From Paraburkholderia lacunae (GTDB lineage: Bacteria > Pseudomonadota > Gammaproteobacteria > Burkholderiales > Burkholderiaceae), in the NCBI RefSeq assembly GCF_003353175.1, contig NZ_QHKS01000009.1, forward strand, positions 124,001 through 188,000: a DNA stretch of 64,000 nucleotides, written 5' to 3'. The translations under genes and the position numbers were made by a program. Positions within the stretch are counted from its first letter, which is position 1, and every line of letters starts with the position of its first letter. Shown here one piece after another: positions 27,603 to 35,676 of the stretch. The notes beneath the pieces are model-generated. The model searched no databases, was not told the DNA's origin, and saw nothing but the letters and a program-made list of their open reading frames with translations.

Positions 27603-28463
27603 TTACTTGGCTTTCACGCGACGCACGTGCTCTTCCAGCTCGGCGAACGACGGGCGTTCGGTCGAGAAGAGCACCTTGCGGCCGAATTCGACGGCGATGG
27701 CCGGCGCGTAGCCGTTCAGGCTCGCGAGAATCGTCACCTTGATGCACTGGAACATCTTGGTCGACTCGGTCACGCGCTGTTCGGCGACGCTTGCGAGCGG
27801 CCCGATCAGCCCGTACGAAAGCAGAATGCCGAGGAAGGTGCCGACCAGCGCCTGGGCGATCATCTCGCCGAGAACCGCGGGCGGCTTGTCGGCGGAGGCC
27901 ATGGTGTGCACCACGCCCATCACCGCGGCGACGATCCCGAACGCCGGCATCGCGTCGCCGACCTTGTTCAGGGCGTGCGCCGGCGCTTCGCCTTCCTGGT
28001 GATGCGTCTCGATCTCCTCGTCCATCAGGCTTTCGATCTCGAACGCGTTCATGTTGCCGCCCACCATCAAACGCAGGTAGTCGGTCAGAAACTCGATGAT
28101 GTGATGGTCGGCGAGGATCTTCGGGTATTGGGTGAAGATCGGGCTCTTCGACGGGTCGTCGATATCGGCTTCCAGCGTCAGCGTGCCTTCCTTGCGCGCC
28201 TTGGCCAGCAGGACGTAGAGGAGCGCCATCAGCTCCATATAGACGTCCTTGTTGTACTTCGCGCCCTTGAAGAGGGTCGGAATGACGCGCAGCGTTGCCT
28301 TGATCGTCTTCATCCCGTTGCCGAGAATGAATGCGCCAACGCCGGCGCCGACGATCATCAGCACTTCGACGGGCTGCAACAGCGCGCCGAGATGGCCGCC
28401 TTCCAGCGCATAACCGCCGAAGACAGACAACAGCGTCACGAGTGTTCCCACGAAAATCAGCAC
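27603..28463 (-). CDS. motA: Flagellar stator protein MotA
   Basis: MotA is the proton-channel subunit of the motor. The 286-aa protein shows four membrane segments: the first two in residues 1-50 (ending with AGVGAFILGNGMKTIK) and two in residues about 165-220 (AFGIVAAVMGVVHTM and ALVGTFLGILLSYGLIGPLA). The start is GTG with GAGGG 7 nt upstream. It is first in the long mot-che unit and has a sigma-28 promoter. Confidence 0.96.
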   Translation of the reverse strand: MLIFVGTLVTLLSVFGGYALEGGHLGALLQPVEVLMIVGAGVGAFILGNGMKTIKATLRVIPTLFKGAKYNKDVYMELMALLYVLLAKARKEGTLTLEADIDDPSKSPIFTQYPKILADHHIIEFLTDYLRLMVGGNMNAFEIESLMDEEIETHHQEGEAPAHALNKVGDAMPAFGIVAAVMGVVHTMASADKPPAVLGEMIAQALVGTFLGILLSYGLIGPLASVAEQRVTESTKMFQCIKVTILASLNGYAPAIAVEFGRKVLFSTERPSFAELEEHVRRVKAK

Positions 28464-28508
28464 TGCCGAGCCCTCACAAAGAAGCGACGGTGACCGTCGT
28501 TAATCTGG

Positions 28509-28535
28509 TTTACGGCAACGGGGCAGAAAACTTTG
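28509..28535 (-). promoter_or_regulatory. Sigma-28 (FliA) promoter of the motA-cheZ unit
   Basis: Read on the minus strand, CAAAGTTT (28535-28528) and GCCGTAAA (28516-28509) are separated by exactly 11 nt, a strong FliA match. It lies 46 nt before the motA start, so motility and chemotaxis genes down to cheZ are probably class III. Confidence 0.82.
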
Positions 28536-28679
28536 ACGGAAATGCGGCGTGTCGCGACGGTGTAAACCAGAGGCGCGTCAAACCGGAGCGGCGCCGCGCG
28601 ATCGGGCTGAGAAGCGCACCGGGCGGGACTACGCTTGCTGGACGGGGGTTGGCGCCGGCCTCGCGGCCGGCGCGCTCGC

Positions 28680-29240
28680 TCAAACCGCGAGGGCGGCGAG
28701 ACTCTCGCGGGCCCGGGCGTCGGCGAATTTCTTTGTCTTACCGGCGCGCGAGGGCGGCTGGCACAGCCCGCAGACGAACGCGTGCTGCGGATCGTGCGCA
28801 TGCGCGACGAAGTGACCGCCGCAACGGCAGCAGGGGGTCATCTGCAGCATCCTGGAGTCGAAAAAGCGCACCAGCGTCCAGGCGCGCGTGAGGCTGAGCA
28901 CAGGCTCGTCGTCGTGCAACTGGACGTGTTCCAGATAGAGCCGGTAGCTCTTCACAATCGACTGGATCGTCAGGCAGCCGCCGTGGTCGGCCATGAAGCG
29001 GTAGATGTTGTAGAACAGCGAGGAGTGAAAGTTCGGCTGCCAGGTCATGAACCAGTCGGTCGAAAACGGCAGCATGCCCTTGGGCGGCGACACCCCTTTC
29101 AGTTCCTTGTACAGCTTGATCAGCCGGTCGCGCGACAGACTGGTTTCTGCTTCCAGCAGTTGCAGGCGCGCGCCGAGCTCAATCAGCTCGATTGCCAGAG
29201 TGATTTCCCTGACTTCGAGCACCACGCTTTTATAAGCCAT
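28680..29240 (-). CDS. flhC: Flagellar master activator subunit FlhC
   Basis: FlhC forms the FlhD4C2 complex that activates class II flagellar promoters. The 186-aa protein has the family N-terminus (EVREITLAIELIELGARLQL) and the C-terminal zinc site with Cys137, Cys140, Cys157 and Cys160 (CCRCGGHF and CGLC). The start MAYKSVV follows AGG by 7 nt; an ATG 19 codons earlier has no conserved sequence. It lies 49 nt after flhD. Confidence 0.96.
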   Translation of the reverse strand: MAYKSVVLEVREITLAIELIELGARLQLLEAETSLSRDRLIKLYKELKGVSPPKGMLPFSTDWFMTWQPNFHSSLFYNIYRFMADHGGCLTIQSIVKSYRLYLEHVQLHDDEPVLSLTRAWTLVRFFDSRMLQMTPCCRCGGHFVAHAHDPQHAFVCGLCQPPSRAGKTKKFADARARESLAALAV

Positions 29241-29289
29241 CCGTTTGCCTGTCCCGCGTCCTGGGTGTTGATTGAGGTACAACCTGCCA

Positions 29290-29610
29290 TCAGCCGAGTT
29301 GCTCGACTGGCTGGCTGGCCATCAGGATCGCGGAATGCGCCTGTGCCACGGCGCTGTGTTTGCCTTTATCGGCTAGAGCGGACAGAACCGCATGGTCATC
29401 GAAACGGAAACGGCACAACACCTGATTGGACGCCGCCAGCTTGACGGTCTGCGCCAACGACAAACTGGCGAGCACATCGGCTAACTGGTCCGAAATCCCC
29501 ATGCGGAACATGCCCATCGGCTTGTCTTCGCGCAAAAGGCGCTGCGCGAGCAGGAGATAAGACAGGTTTACTTCTCTGATCTCATTGAGCATTTCGCTTG
29601 TCGCGCTCAT
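29290..29610 (-). CDS. flhD: Flagellar master activator subunit FlhD
   Basis: FlhD is the partner of FlhC in the flagellar master regulator. The 106-aa protein has the family pattern MLNEIREVNLSYLLLAQRLL, then MGMFRMGISDQLADVLASLS and SNQVLCRFRF with the usual cysteine. The start MSATSEM has GGGGG 4-5 nt upstream. A 752-nt regulatory space lies before it. Confidence 0.96.
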   Translation of the reverse strand: MSATSEMLNEIREVNLSYLLLAQRLLREDKPMGMFRMGISDQLADVLASLSLAQTVKLAASNQVLCRFRFDDHAVLSALADKGKHSAVAQAHSAILMASQPVEQLG

Positions 29611-29786
29611 GATTCCCCCGGGGTGTATCTGGCTGGTCAGGCCGTTACGGAAACGTTTGCTCGAACGCGCGCACTTAAACCGCGCGAACCGGCTCGTTTC
29701 TGGTCTTGCCAGCATTGTCTCGAAAGGGGGAGCGGACGAAAATCGGACAGACACCCTGCCCGTTTGACGGATTAATCCGTGATTGA

Positions 29787-29805
29787 TGTAGGAATTTTTC
29801 CTACA
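29787..29805. promoter_or_regulatory. Perfect palindrome, candidate LuxR/NarL-type regulator box of flhDC
   Basis: TGTAGGAATTTTTCCTACA has 8-bp perfect arms around TTT. The half-site TTCCTA resembles boxes bound by NarL/FixJ-family regulators such as RcsB (TAAGAATATTCCTA-type box at enteric flhDC) and BvgA (TTTCCTA). It lies about 180 nt upstream of the flhD start. The regulator is not known. Confidence 0.6.
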
Positions 29806-30058
29806 AGAGGCCGATCCGAAAGGACAAGGAGATGACGAAGAAGCGCGTACCTGGCAAATTATGACGTGCTTTGGATGGACGTGCTTTGGATGTTTCTTCG
29901 CAAGGCGCGAACCAAATGGTGAGTCCGCAAGGATGCATGGCTCGCACCGTACAACGGTGAGTAAGAATTATAAGAGATTTTCACTTCTGTGCAACGCGCC
30001 TCGTGCACGCACCGCTTTCCCGCCCGCCGGACCCAGTTCCGTCGCTTCCCGAGGCGTC

Positions 30059-30091
30059 TGTGAAACGCTTGTGAAGCACTTGTGAAGCGCC
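30059..30091 (+). repeat. Three 11-bp direct repeats (TGTGAARCRCT)
   Basis: TGTGAAACGCT, TGTGAAGCACT and TGTGAAGCGCC follow each other without gaps. The 11-bp period places each copy on the same face of the helix, as expected for cooperative protein binding. They lie between flhD and the glycosyltransferase gene. Confidence 0.7.
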
Positions 30092-30362
30092 TGGTTACCC
30101 GGCCCGTCTCGCTTCCCGGCCATCGAGACGACTATCCCGCCGACCCGTTACGCATCATGTTTCGCGCTGTAACAACATTAAGCGTTTGAAAAATAACTCG
30201 AATTGGCGCGATCAATCCCGATAATGAGCCTCAGGGATTTCCCGATGCAGTTTCGGAGCAACCCCGGGCGGCGGCTTACCGCGCCCAACCGTCCGCCTGG
30301 CATTCGCTCCTCGCTCCATTCGAGCGTCGTCGTGCGAAGCCGTTCTGAATAGGAGAAAACGC

Positions 30363-31427
30363 ATGCGAATCGCGCAAATTGCACCGTTGTACGAAGCCGT
30401 CCCGCCGAAATTTTACGGTGGCACCGAACGTGTCGTGTCTTACCTGACCGAAGCGCTGGTCGACCTCGGCCACGACGTGACGCTGTTCGCAAGCGGCGAT
30501 TCGGTCACGTCCGCGAACCTCGACGCCTGCTGGCCGCGAGCACTGCGCCTCGACCCCACGATTCGCGACGCGCTGGCGCCGCATGTCCTGATGATGGAAA
30601 AAGTGCGCAAGGTCGCGCATGAGTTCGACGTGCTGCATTTCCATCTCGACTACATGCCGTTCCCGCTGTTCACGACGATGGACACGCCGTTCGTGACCAC
30701 GCTGCACGGCCGCCTGGACCTGCCGGAGCTTCAGCCGGTGTTCGACGCCTTCTCGCACGTGCCGGTGGTGTCGATTTCCGACTCGCAGCGCGTGCCGCTG
30801 CCGCAGGCGAACTGGCTGAACACGATCTATCACGGCCTGCCGGACCAGTTGCTCACGCCGCAAACGCACAAGAAGCCGGAATATCTGGCGTTCCTCGGCC
30901 GGATCTGTCCTGAGAAACGCGTCGATACAGCTATCAGGATCGCTGCGCAAAGCGGTCTGCCGCTGAAGATCGCCGCCAAGGTGGACAAGGTCGACCAGGA
31001 ATACTTCAAGACGGAAATCGAGCCGCTGCTGTCGCAGGCGCACGTGGAATTCGTCGGCGAAATCAACGAGGCGCAGAAACCCGAGTTTCTGTCGGGCGCC
31101 AAGGCGCTGTTGTTCCCGATCGACTGGTCGGAGCCGTTCGGCCTCGTGATGATCGAATCGATGGCCTGCGGCACGCCGGTGATCGCGTTCAACCGCGGCT
31201 CGGTGCCGGAAGTGATCGACCACGGCGTGACCGGCTATATCGTCGAAGACGTGCAGGGCGCGGTGGCCGCGCTCCAACGTCTGGACGAGCTGTCGCGCAC
31301 CGAGATCCGGGCGCAGTTCGAGCGCCGCTTCAGCTCGAAAACGATGGCGCGGAATTATGTCGACGGCTATTCGGCGCTGATCGAAGCCGCTCGCCGGCCG
31401 ATGCTGCGCCAGGTCGCAGTGGGCTGA
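30363..31427 (+). CDS. GT4-family (GT-B fold) glycosyltransferase
   Basis: This is a cytoplasmic retaining glycosyltransferase. The N-terminus MRIAQIAPLYEAVPPKFYGG has the Gly-rich donor/acceptor loop of GT-B enzymes (YGGTERVVSYL). The C-terminal half has the donor site EPFGLVMIESMACGTPVIAF, with the E-x7-E glutamates starting at about residue 257, then RGSVPEVIDHGVTGYIV. The length of 354 aa is normal. AGGAGAA lies 6-7 nt before the ATG. It diverges from flhDC; a role in glycan or exopolysaccharide synthesis is likely, but the sugar and acceptor are unknown. Confidence 0.88.
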   Translation: MRIAQIAPLYEAVPPKFYGGTERVVSYLTEALVDLGHDVTLFASGDSVTSANLDACWPRALRLDPTIRDALAPHVLMMEKVRKVAHEFDVLHFHLDYMPFPLFTTMDTPFVTTLHGRLDLPELQPVFDAFSHVPVVSISDSQRVPLPQANWLNTIYHGLPDQLLTPQTHKKPEYLAFLGRICPEKRVDTAIRIAAQSGLPLKIAAKVDKVDQEYFKTEIEPLLSQAHVEFVGEINEAQKPEFLSGAKALLFPIDWSEPFGLVMIESMACGTPVIAFNRGSVPEVIDHGVTGYIVEDVQGAVAALQRLDELSRTEIRAQFERRFSSKTMARNYVDGYSALIEAARRPMLRQVAVG

Positions 31428-31447
31428 TTGACGCGCGATAGACGTGC

Positions 31448-31483
31448 TAAGCGGCGGAGACTCTTTTTGCACTCCGCCGCTTA
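31448..31483 (+). terminator. Long stem-loop after the glycosyltransferase gene
   Basis: TAAGCGGCGGAG and CTCCGCCGCTTA form a perfect 12-bp stem around a 12-nt loop containing TTTTT. There is no T-run after it, so it may stop transcription poorly or protect the mRNA end. It begins 20 nt after the stop. Confidence 0.6.
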
Positions 31484-31597
31484 GGCCCGCTTCTGGCGCT
31501 TTCCGATTGCACGACTCCCATGTCTTTGATGAGCATGATTGCCATGTGAATCGTTTGCGCGAACGGATTTGTCAGAGTTAACCCGCTTCTTCTACGC

Positions 31598-31627
31598 AAA
31601 AAGCCGCCCTCGAAGGCGGCTTTTTTA
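31598..31627. terminator. Bidirectional terminator between glycosyltransferase and H-NS genes
   Basis: AAGCCGCC and GGCGGCTT arms enclose CTCGAA, with TTTTTT after the stem on the plus strand and TTTTT on the minus strand. It can serve both the rightward glycosyltransferase gene and the leftward H-NS-like gene. The rest of 31484-31735 shows no gene. Confidence 0.88.
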
Positions 31628-31735
31628 ATGGCTGCGTGGATGCGCTTCCATGCAGGAATTACCGCGAAGCCAATAAACGGCCAGGTGAAGCGCCAATCAA
31701 CCTTCAAGTGGCTTTCGGGACCAGCCGTTCCTCGT

Positions 31736-32038
31736 TCAAGCCGCGCCGATCAAAAAGCGTTCGCGATTCTTGCCGGCAATCCACTTCGGCGGCTTGCCGC
31801 GTCCGCTCCATGTATTGCCCGACTTCGGGTCCTGATACTTGGCCGGCAGCGGCGCCTTCTTGGGCGGGCGTCCGCGTTTGGCGGCGACCGCGAAGCCGAG
31901 GTCTTGCGCACTTAGACCATATTCGGCGATCTTTTGGCGGATGTCGGCGATCACGTTGTCGATTTCAGTACGCCGGGCTTCTTCCGCTTGTGCCTGCAAT
32001 TTGGCGATCTGCGCCTTGAGGTCTGCATATTGAGACAT
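31736..32038 (-). CDS. H-NS-family nucleoid protein
   Basis: H-NS-type proteins bind curved AT-rich DNA and silence acquired genes. This 100-aa protein has an N-terminal coiled-coil oligomer domain (YADLKAQIAKLQAQAEEARR), a linker with KRGRPPKK, and the C-terminal DNA-binding motif YQDPKSGNTWSGRGKPPKWI typical of beta-proteobacterial H-NS (BpH3/MvaT-like role). It stands alone, with its own AT-rich upstream region. Confidence 0.93.
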   Translation of the reverse strand: MSQYADLKAQIAKLQAQAEEARRTEIDNVIADIRQKIAEYGLSAQDLGFAVAAKRGRPPKKAPLPAKYQDPKSGNTWSGRGKPPKWIAGKNRERFLIGAA

Positions 32039-32328
32039 CTCGGTTCTCCCTTTTTCTAGAACTCATTCGCTCGCAGACTAGCTGTAATTATAAAAATTCG
32101 CAATGGATAATAATACCGATTTAGGCAGATATCCTCTGATAATTATTAAGCGTCGATGAATTGTCAAATAGCGTCTTTATCGTGAAATACAAGCAAAGCC
32201 GACGCCGCATTGACAATCTCTGACATTCGATTTGCCGGTCTTTGCCTAAAATTGCGCGCTCGAAGGTATGCATCTGTGCCTGGTCATGCATGCTGTCCGG
32301 AGCGTCAATCTTTTTAGGATTACCAATC
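32039..32328. promoter_or_regulatory. AT-rich divergent promoter region (H-NS-like gene and aquaporin)
   Basis: The 290-nt gap is clearly richer in A/T than its surroundings, especially 32075-32170 (for example AATTATAAAAATT and AATAATAATACC). It carries the promoters for both divergent genes and is a natural H-NS target, so autoregulation is plausible. Confidence 0.55.
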
Positions 32329-33069
32329 ATGAAGCTGTCAAAGCGCCTCGCTGCCGAGCTGTTCGGCACCTTCTGGCTCGTGCTCGGGGGTTGCGGCGGC
32401 GCCGTTCTGGCCGCCAATTTCGCCGGCCCGGTCCACGGGCTCGGCATCGGCTTCGTGGGCGTCTCGCTCGCCTTCGGCCTGACCGTCCTGACGATGGCTT
32501 ACACGATCGGCCACATCTCCGGCTGTCACCTGAATCCGGCGGTGAGCGTCGGCCTAACCGTTGCCGGCCGCTTTCCGGCGCGCGATCTGGTGCCGTACAT
32601 CGTCGCGCAGGTAATCGGCGCGGTGCTGGGAGCGCTGGTGCTCTCGTTGATCGCATCCGGCAAGCCGGGTTTCGACCTCGTCGCCAGCGGTTTCGCCAGC
32701 AACGGCTATGGCGAACGCTCGCCGAGTCATTACTCGCTCGCCGCCGGGTTCATTTGCGAATTGGTGATGACCGGCTTCTTCCTGCTCGTCATCCTCGGTG
32801 CAACCGATAAGCGCGCGCCGGCCGGTTTCGCGCCGATCGCTATCGGCCTGTGCCTCACGCTGATTCATCTGATCTCGATTCCGGTCACGAACACGTCGGT
32901 CAACCCGGCGCGCTCTACCGGGCCGGCTTTATTCGTCGGCAGCGCGGCGCTGGATCAGCTGTGGATGTTCTGGGTCGCGCCGATCATTGGCGCAGTGATC
33001 GCAGGCGTGCTGTATCCGCTGCTCGCCGAAAGCCCTCGCGCCGATTCGAAGGAATTGGCTCTCGATTGA
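32329..33069 (+). CDS. aqpZ: Aquaporin Z
   Basis: This water channel of the inner membrane has 246 aa and six membrane helices. The two half-helix motifs are present: HLNPAVS (Asn69) and TSVNPARS (Asn192). The Arg after the second NPA and a conserved Thr in NTSVNPARS match the narrow water-selective filter of AqpZ rather than a glycerol channel. The start at [18 protein letters not shown] follows AGGA; upstream in-frame codons are not conserved. Confidence 0.95.
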   Translation: MKLSKRLAAELFGTFWLVLGGCGGAVLAANFAGPVHGLGIGFVGVSLAFGLTVLTMAYTIGHISGCHLNPAVSVGLTVAGRFPARDLVPYIVAQVIGAVLGALVLSLIASGKPGFDLVASGFASNGYGERSPSHYSLAAGFICELVMTGFFLLVILGATDKRAPAGFAPIAIGLCLTLIHLISIPVTNTSVNPARSTGPALFVGSAALDQLWMFWVAPIIGAVIAGVLYPLLAESPRADSKELALD

Positions 33070-33097
33070 CAAGCACGCGCGCCGGTCATTGCAATGA

Positions 33098-33119
33098 AGC
33101 GGGCGCTACGGCGCCCGCT
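33098..33119 (+). terminator. GC-rich hairpin after aqpZ
   Basis: AGCGGGCGC, the loop TACG and GCGCCCGCT form a perfect 9-bp stem 29 nt after the aqpZ stop. A T-run is missing, so termination is uncertain. Confidence 0.5.
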
Positions 33120-33213
33120 CCGTTCTGGTGCGAATGAAGCGAGCCGCTCAATGGCCGCGAACCGCCGCTGCTAGAATCGTGCGACTTTCCCCCGGCTCGC
33201 ACAGGTGCTACCA

Positions 33214-33909
33214 ATGAACCGTTTCCGCGGATTCCTGCATGGCGTCGCGCTTTCCATCGGCGGCATGTGTATCGGCGCATTGGCGCTGCCGGCCGCGCAC
33301 GCAGCCGACGGCAATCGGGAAACGCTCGTGTTCGTACGCCACGGCGAGAAACCTGCGCAGGGCTTCGGCCAACTCAATTGCCAGGGGCTCAATCGCGCAC
33401 TTGCGCTGCCGGCGGTGATCGCGGCCAAGTTCGGCAAGCCCGACGCGATCTACGCCCCCGACCCCAGCCAGCAAAAGGACGACAGCGGACATTCTTATTA
33501 CTATGTTCGGCCCCTGGCGACCATCGAGCCGACCGCCATCCAGTTCCAGATGCCGGTGCAAACGCCGTACGGTTTTGCTCAGATCGACCAGCTCGGCACG
33601 ACGCTCGTCAATCCCGCCAATCGCGACAAGCTGATTGTCGTTGCGTGGGAACACAAGCTGATCGTGAAGTTGCTGCGCCAGATGCTGAGCGCGCACGGCG
33701 GGAATGCCGCCGACGTTCCCGATTGGCGAAGCGACGACTTCGACAGTATTTATGTCGTCCGCCTCGACTGGCAAAACGGCACGCCGCGCGCCAGCTTCAA
33801 ACATGACCGCGAGGGACTGGACGACCGCGCCGCCGATTGTCCGTGTGCGGCGCTGCCGGGCGCGCCGTCGGCGGCCGCCTCGGGCGCGTCCGCGGGTACG
33901 GCAGATTAA
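33214..33909 (+). CDS. Exported histidine phosphatase-superfamily protein
   Basis: This 231-aa protein has a signal peptide ending near PAAHA-ADGN (about 30) and the catalytic RHG motif directly after (VFVRHGEKPA; Arg42, His43), as in the phosphoglycerate mutase/acid phosphatase superfamily. A second His lies in VAWEHKLIVKLL, where the family has its distal histidine. The Ala/Ser tail is low complexity. The start ATG has AGG 8 nt upstream. A periplasmic phosphatase is likely; the substrate is unknown. Confidence 0.82.
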   Translation: MNRFRGFLHGVALSIGGMCIGALALPAAHAADGNRETLVFVRHGEKPAQGFGQLNCQGLNRALALPAVIAAKFGKPDAIYAPDPSQQKDDSGHSYYYVRPLATIEPTAIQFQMPVQTPYGFAQIDQLGTTLVNPANRDKLIVVAWEHKLIVKLLRQMLSAHGGNAADVPDWRSDDFDSIYVVRLDWQNGTPRASFKHDREGLDDRAADCPCAALPGAPSAAASGASAGTAD

Positions 33910-34287
33910 TCGGGCAATACAGATGTAAGGTGCGATTACGAGCGCCGGAGGCTGGTTTGCGCCACACCTTGCAGCGGATCGTCGCCGGCACGTCTGAATG
34001 GGCCGCTTGTTGGGCCGTTTGTTGGGCCGTTTGTTGGGCCGTTTGTTGGGCCGCTTGATGGGCCGCTTGATGGGCCGCTCGGTGGGCCGTTTGGTGGGCC
34101 CTTAGCTGCCTATCGCCAGGCTTTCAGAGAGAAGCGGCACTTGTGCGACGTGTCTGAAAAACGTTCACAAGCCCCCAGCGCCTTGCGACGATGCTTGCAG
34201 TCCGTAACATCTCGTCGCAGTAACGAGCGGCCGCGTTGCGTAGATTGAACCTGTGCGACAACACGTCGACCTCACAGGAGAAACAAC
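33910..34287. other. Repeat-bearing space before the small secreted protein gene
   Basis: The 378-nt gap contains the 12-nt tandem repeat at 33999-34101 and the promoter side of the next gene, whose ribosome site AGGAG stands about 8 nt before its ATG. No gene is seen. Confidence 0.5.
33999..34101 (+). repeat. Intergenic 12-nt tandem repeat (TGGGCCGYTTGN)
   Basis: Eight full copies of TGGGCCGTTTGT or close variants (T/C at position 8, T/A/G at the end) run without gaps, followed by a partial ninth. Such an array can change copy number by slippage. It lies in the 378-nt intergenic space. Confidence 0.93.
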
Positions 34288-34611
34288 ATGAAACGCATCG
34301 TCACTCATTTGCTGGTTGCTGCAGGCCTCGCGGCGGGCGCATGCGGTGTGGCGCAAGCGCATACGGATCTGAGTATCGGCCTGTCGCTCGGCGCGCCGGT
34401 TTATGCGCAGCCCGCGCCTGTCTATGTTGCACCGGAGCCGGTGTACTACGGTCATGCCGGCTGGGATCGCGGCGACTACTACCGGGGCGACTACTACCGG
34501 GGCGACTATCGGCATGATCGCGGCTGGGACCGCAACGACCGCCACTGGGGCCACGACGACCGTCGCGACCGTGGCGACGACGGTGATCGCCGCGGCGGAT
34601 GGCACGGCTAA
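34288..34611 (+). CDS. Small exported protein rich in Asp, Arg, Tyr and Gly
   Basis: I do not recognise a function. The 107-aa protein has a signal peptide (MKRIVTHLLVAAGLAAGACG, cleaved near AQA-HTDL). The mature part begins DLSIGLSLGAPVYAQPAP and then turns into a hydrophilic tail with two exact RGDYY units followed by RGDYRHDRGWDR, and many D-R and H-D pairs. It resembles the small 'PXPVYVAPEPVYY' exported proteins frequent in Burkholderiales. A good ribosome site precedes it. The tail suggests a disordered or metal-binding periplasmic protein. Confidence 0.75.
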   Translation: MKRIVTHLLVAAGLAAGACGVAQAHTDLSIGLSLGAPVYAQPAPVYVAPEPVYYGHAGWDRGDYYRGDYYRGDYRHDRGWDRNDRHWGHDDRRDRGDDGDRRGGWHG

Positions 34612-34774
34612 TCCGGCTAGTCGCAGCGGACGGCGCTGGGTAGCGCGCAGTTAGCGCTCACGCAGCGCTCACGTGTCGATTCACCAGCCTCGAGCCGCCC
34701 GCAACACGGTCGTCAGCCAAAGCCGCAACCGCACTGGCCCGCTTCCGCGAACGCGGATTCGGGCCTGTCCCGTT

Positions 34775-35596
34775 TCAGGACGTCAGCTCGTCGTTGAGCA
34801 AGAAGAGTTTGCGCAAATGATGCGCGACGCCTGCTTCGAAGTTATTGCCGATTCGCGGCACGTTCGGCAAGCGCGTGATGAGGTCGGGATTGGCGTTGTT
34901 CATCATGAACGGGTGGCCGGCGGTTTCCAGCAGGTCGATATCGTTCATGTTGTCGCCAAACGCCACGCAGCGCGACGCATCGACACCCAGGCGTTCGAGC
35001 ACGATCTGTAGCGCGCGTCCTTTCGAGACGTTCGACGTCATCACTTCCAGGCAATCCGGCAACGAATAGGTGACATAGAGTGCGTCGCCGAATTCGCGCG
35101 CCAGGTTTGCCGCGATCTGCGCAAGATCGGCGGGCTCACCGATGTACAGGACTTTGGCAATGTCCGTGCCGTCGTGCCCGGGCAGATCGGTCACCTCATA
35201 GGTGAAGCCGGAATCCTGATGAAACTTCAACAGGTCCGGCGCATCGCGGTCGATCAGCCACGCCTGGTCGGCGAACAGGTTGACGATCACGCGGCCATGC
35301 TCGCCGGCGATTTCCGGCTGCACCAGACGCTGCACGATGGCCGGAGGCAGATCGTCCGCATGGATCACCGTGTTGTCCGGCGCGTGGATACGTGCACCGT
35401 TCGACGTAATCAGATATGGGCTGATGCCCAGCAAGTCGCGTATGCCCGCCACGTCGCAGTAATGGCGGCCGGTGGCGATGATGAAGTGCAAGCCATCGCT
35501 TTCCAGCTTGCGTACGGTGGCGATCGTGAACGGGTCCACCTGGTGATCGGCGTTGAGCAGCGTGCCGTCGAGGTCCGTGGCGATGACTTTATACAT
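34775..35596 (-). CDS. Cof-type HAD-superfamily phosphatase
   Basis: This cytoplasmic HAD hydrolase has 273 aa. Motif I is DLDGTLL (nucleophile Asp8), motif II is the Thr/Ser region IIATGR, the Lys of motif III lies in SNVSKGRAL and motif IV is FGDNMNDIDLLETAG. The large type-IIB cap between them is typical of the Cof/YidA group, which dephosphorylates sugar phosphates and flavin or pyridoxal phosphates. The substrate is open. Confidence 0.9.
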   Translation of the reverse strand: MYKVIATDLDGTLLNADHQVDPFTIATVRKLESDGLHFIIATGRHYCDVAGIRDLLGISPYLITSNGARIHAPDNTVIHADDLPPAIVQRLVQPEIAGEHGRVIVNLFADQAWLIDRDAPDLLKFHQDSGFTYEVTDLPGHDGTDIAKVLYIGEPADLAQIAANLAREFGDALYVTYSLPDCLEVMTSNVSKGRALQIVLERLGVDASRCVAFGDNMNDIDLLETAGHPFMMNNANPDLITRLPNVPRIGNNFEAGVAHHLRKLFLLNDELTS

Positions 35597-35676
35597 AGTG
35601 TGAGCAGCCGGGCAGCGTCAAAGAACGTATTTTACCGTTGCCCGCCGCATCCGCAGGGTGCTCGCCGGCCAGCCCG

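Larger units (their letters stand above)
29611..30362. promoter_or_regulatory. Long regulatory space between flhDC and a glycosyltransferase gene
   Basis: This 752-nt gap is the largest gene-free stretch in the motility region. It contains a perfect palindrome at 29787-29805, a 15-bp tandem duplication GACGTGCTTTGGATG at 29863-29877 and 29878-29892, and three 11-bp repeats at 30059-30091. Short open frames inside it have no codon-use signal or ribosome site worth calling. The size and structure fit the many-input control expected of flhDC. Confidence 0.7.

Noticed and set aside
29861..30085. 74-codon plus-strand open frame in the flhDC upstream region
   Set aside because: It has no ribosome site and its content comes from a 15-bp duplication. 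It lies where promoters are expected.
33999..34101. Possible CRISPR or coding repeat
   Set aside because: The 12-nt units have no spacers, and no start signal precedes an open frame through them.
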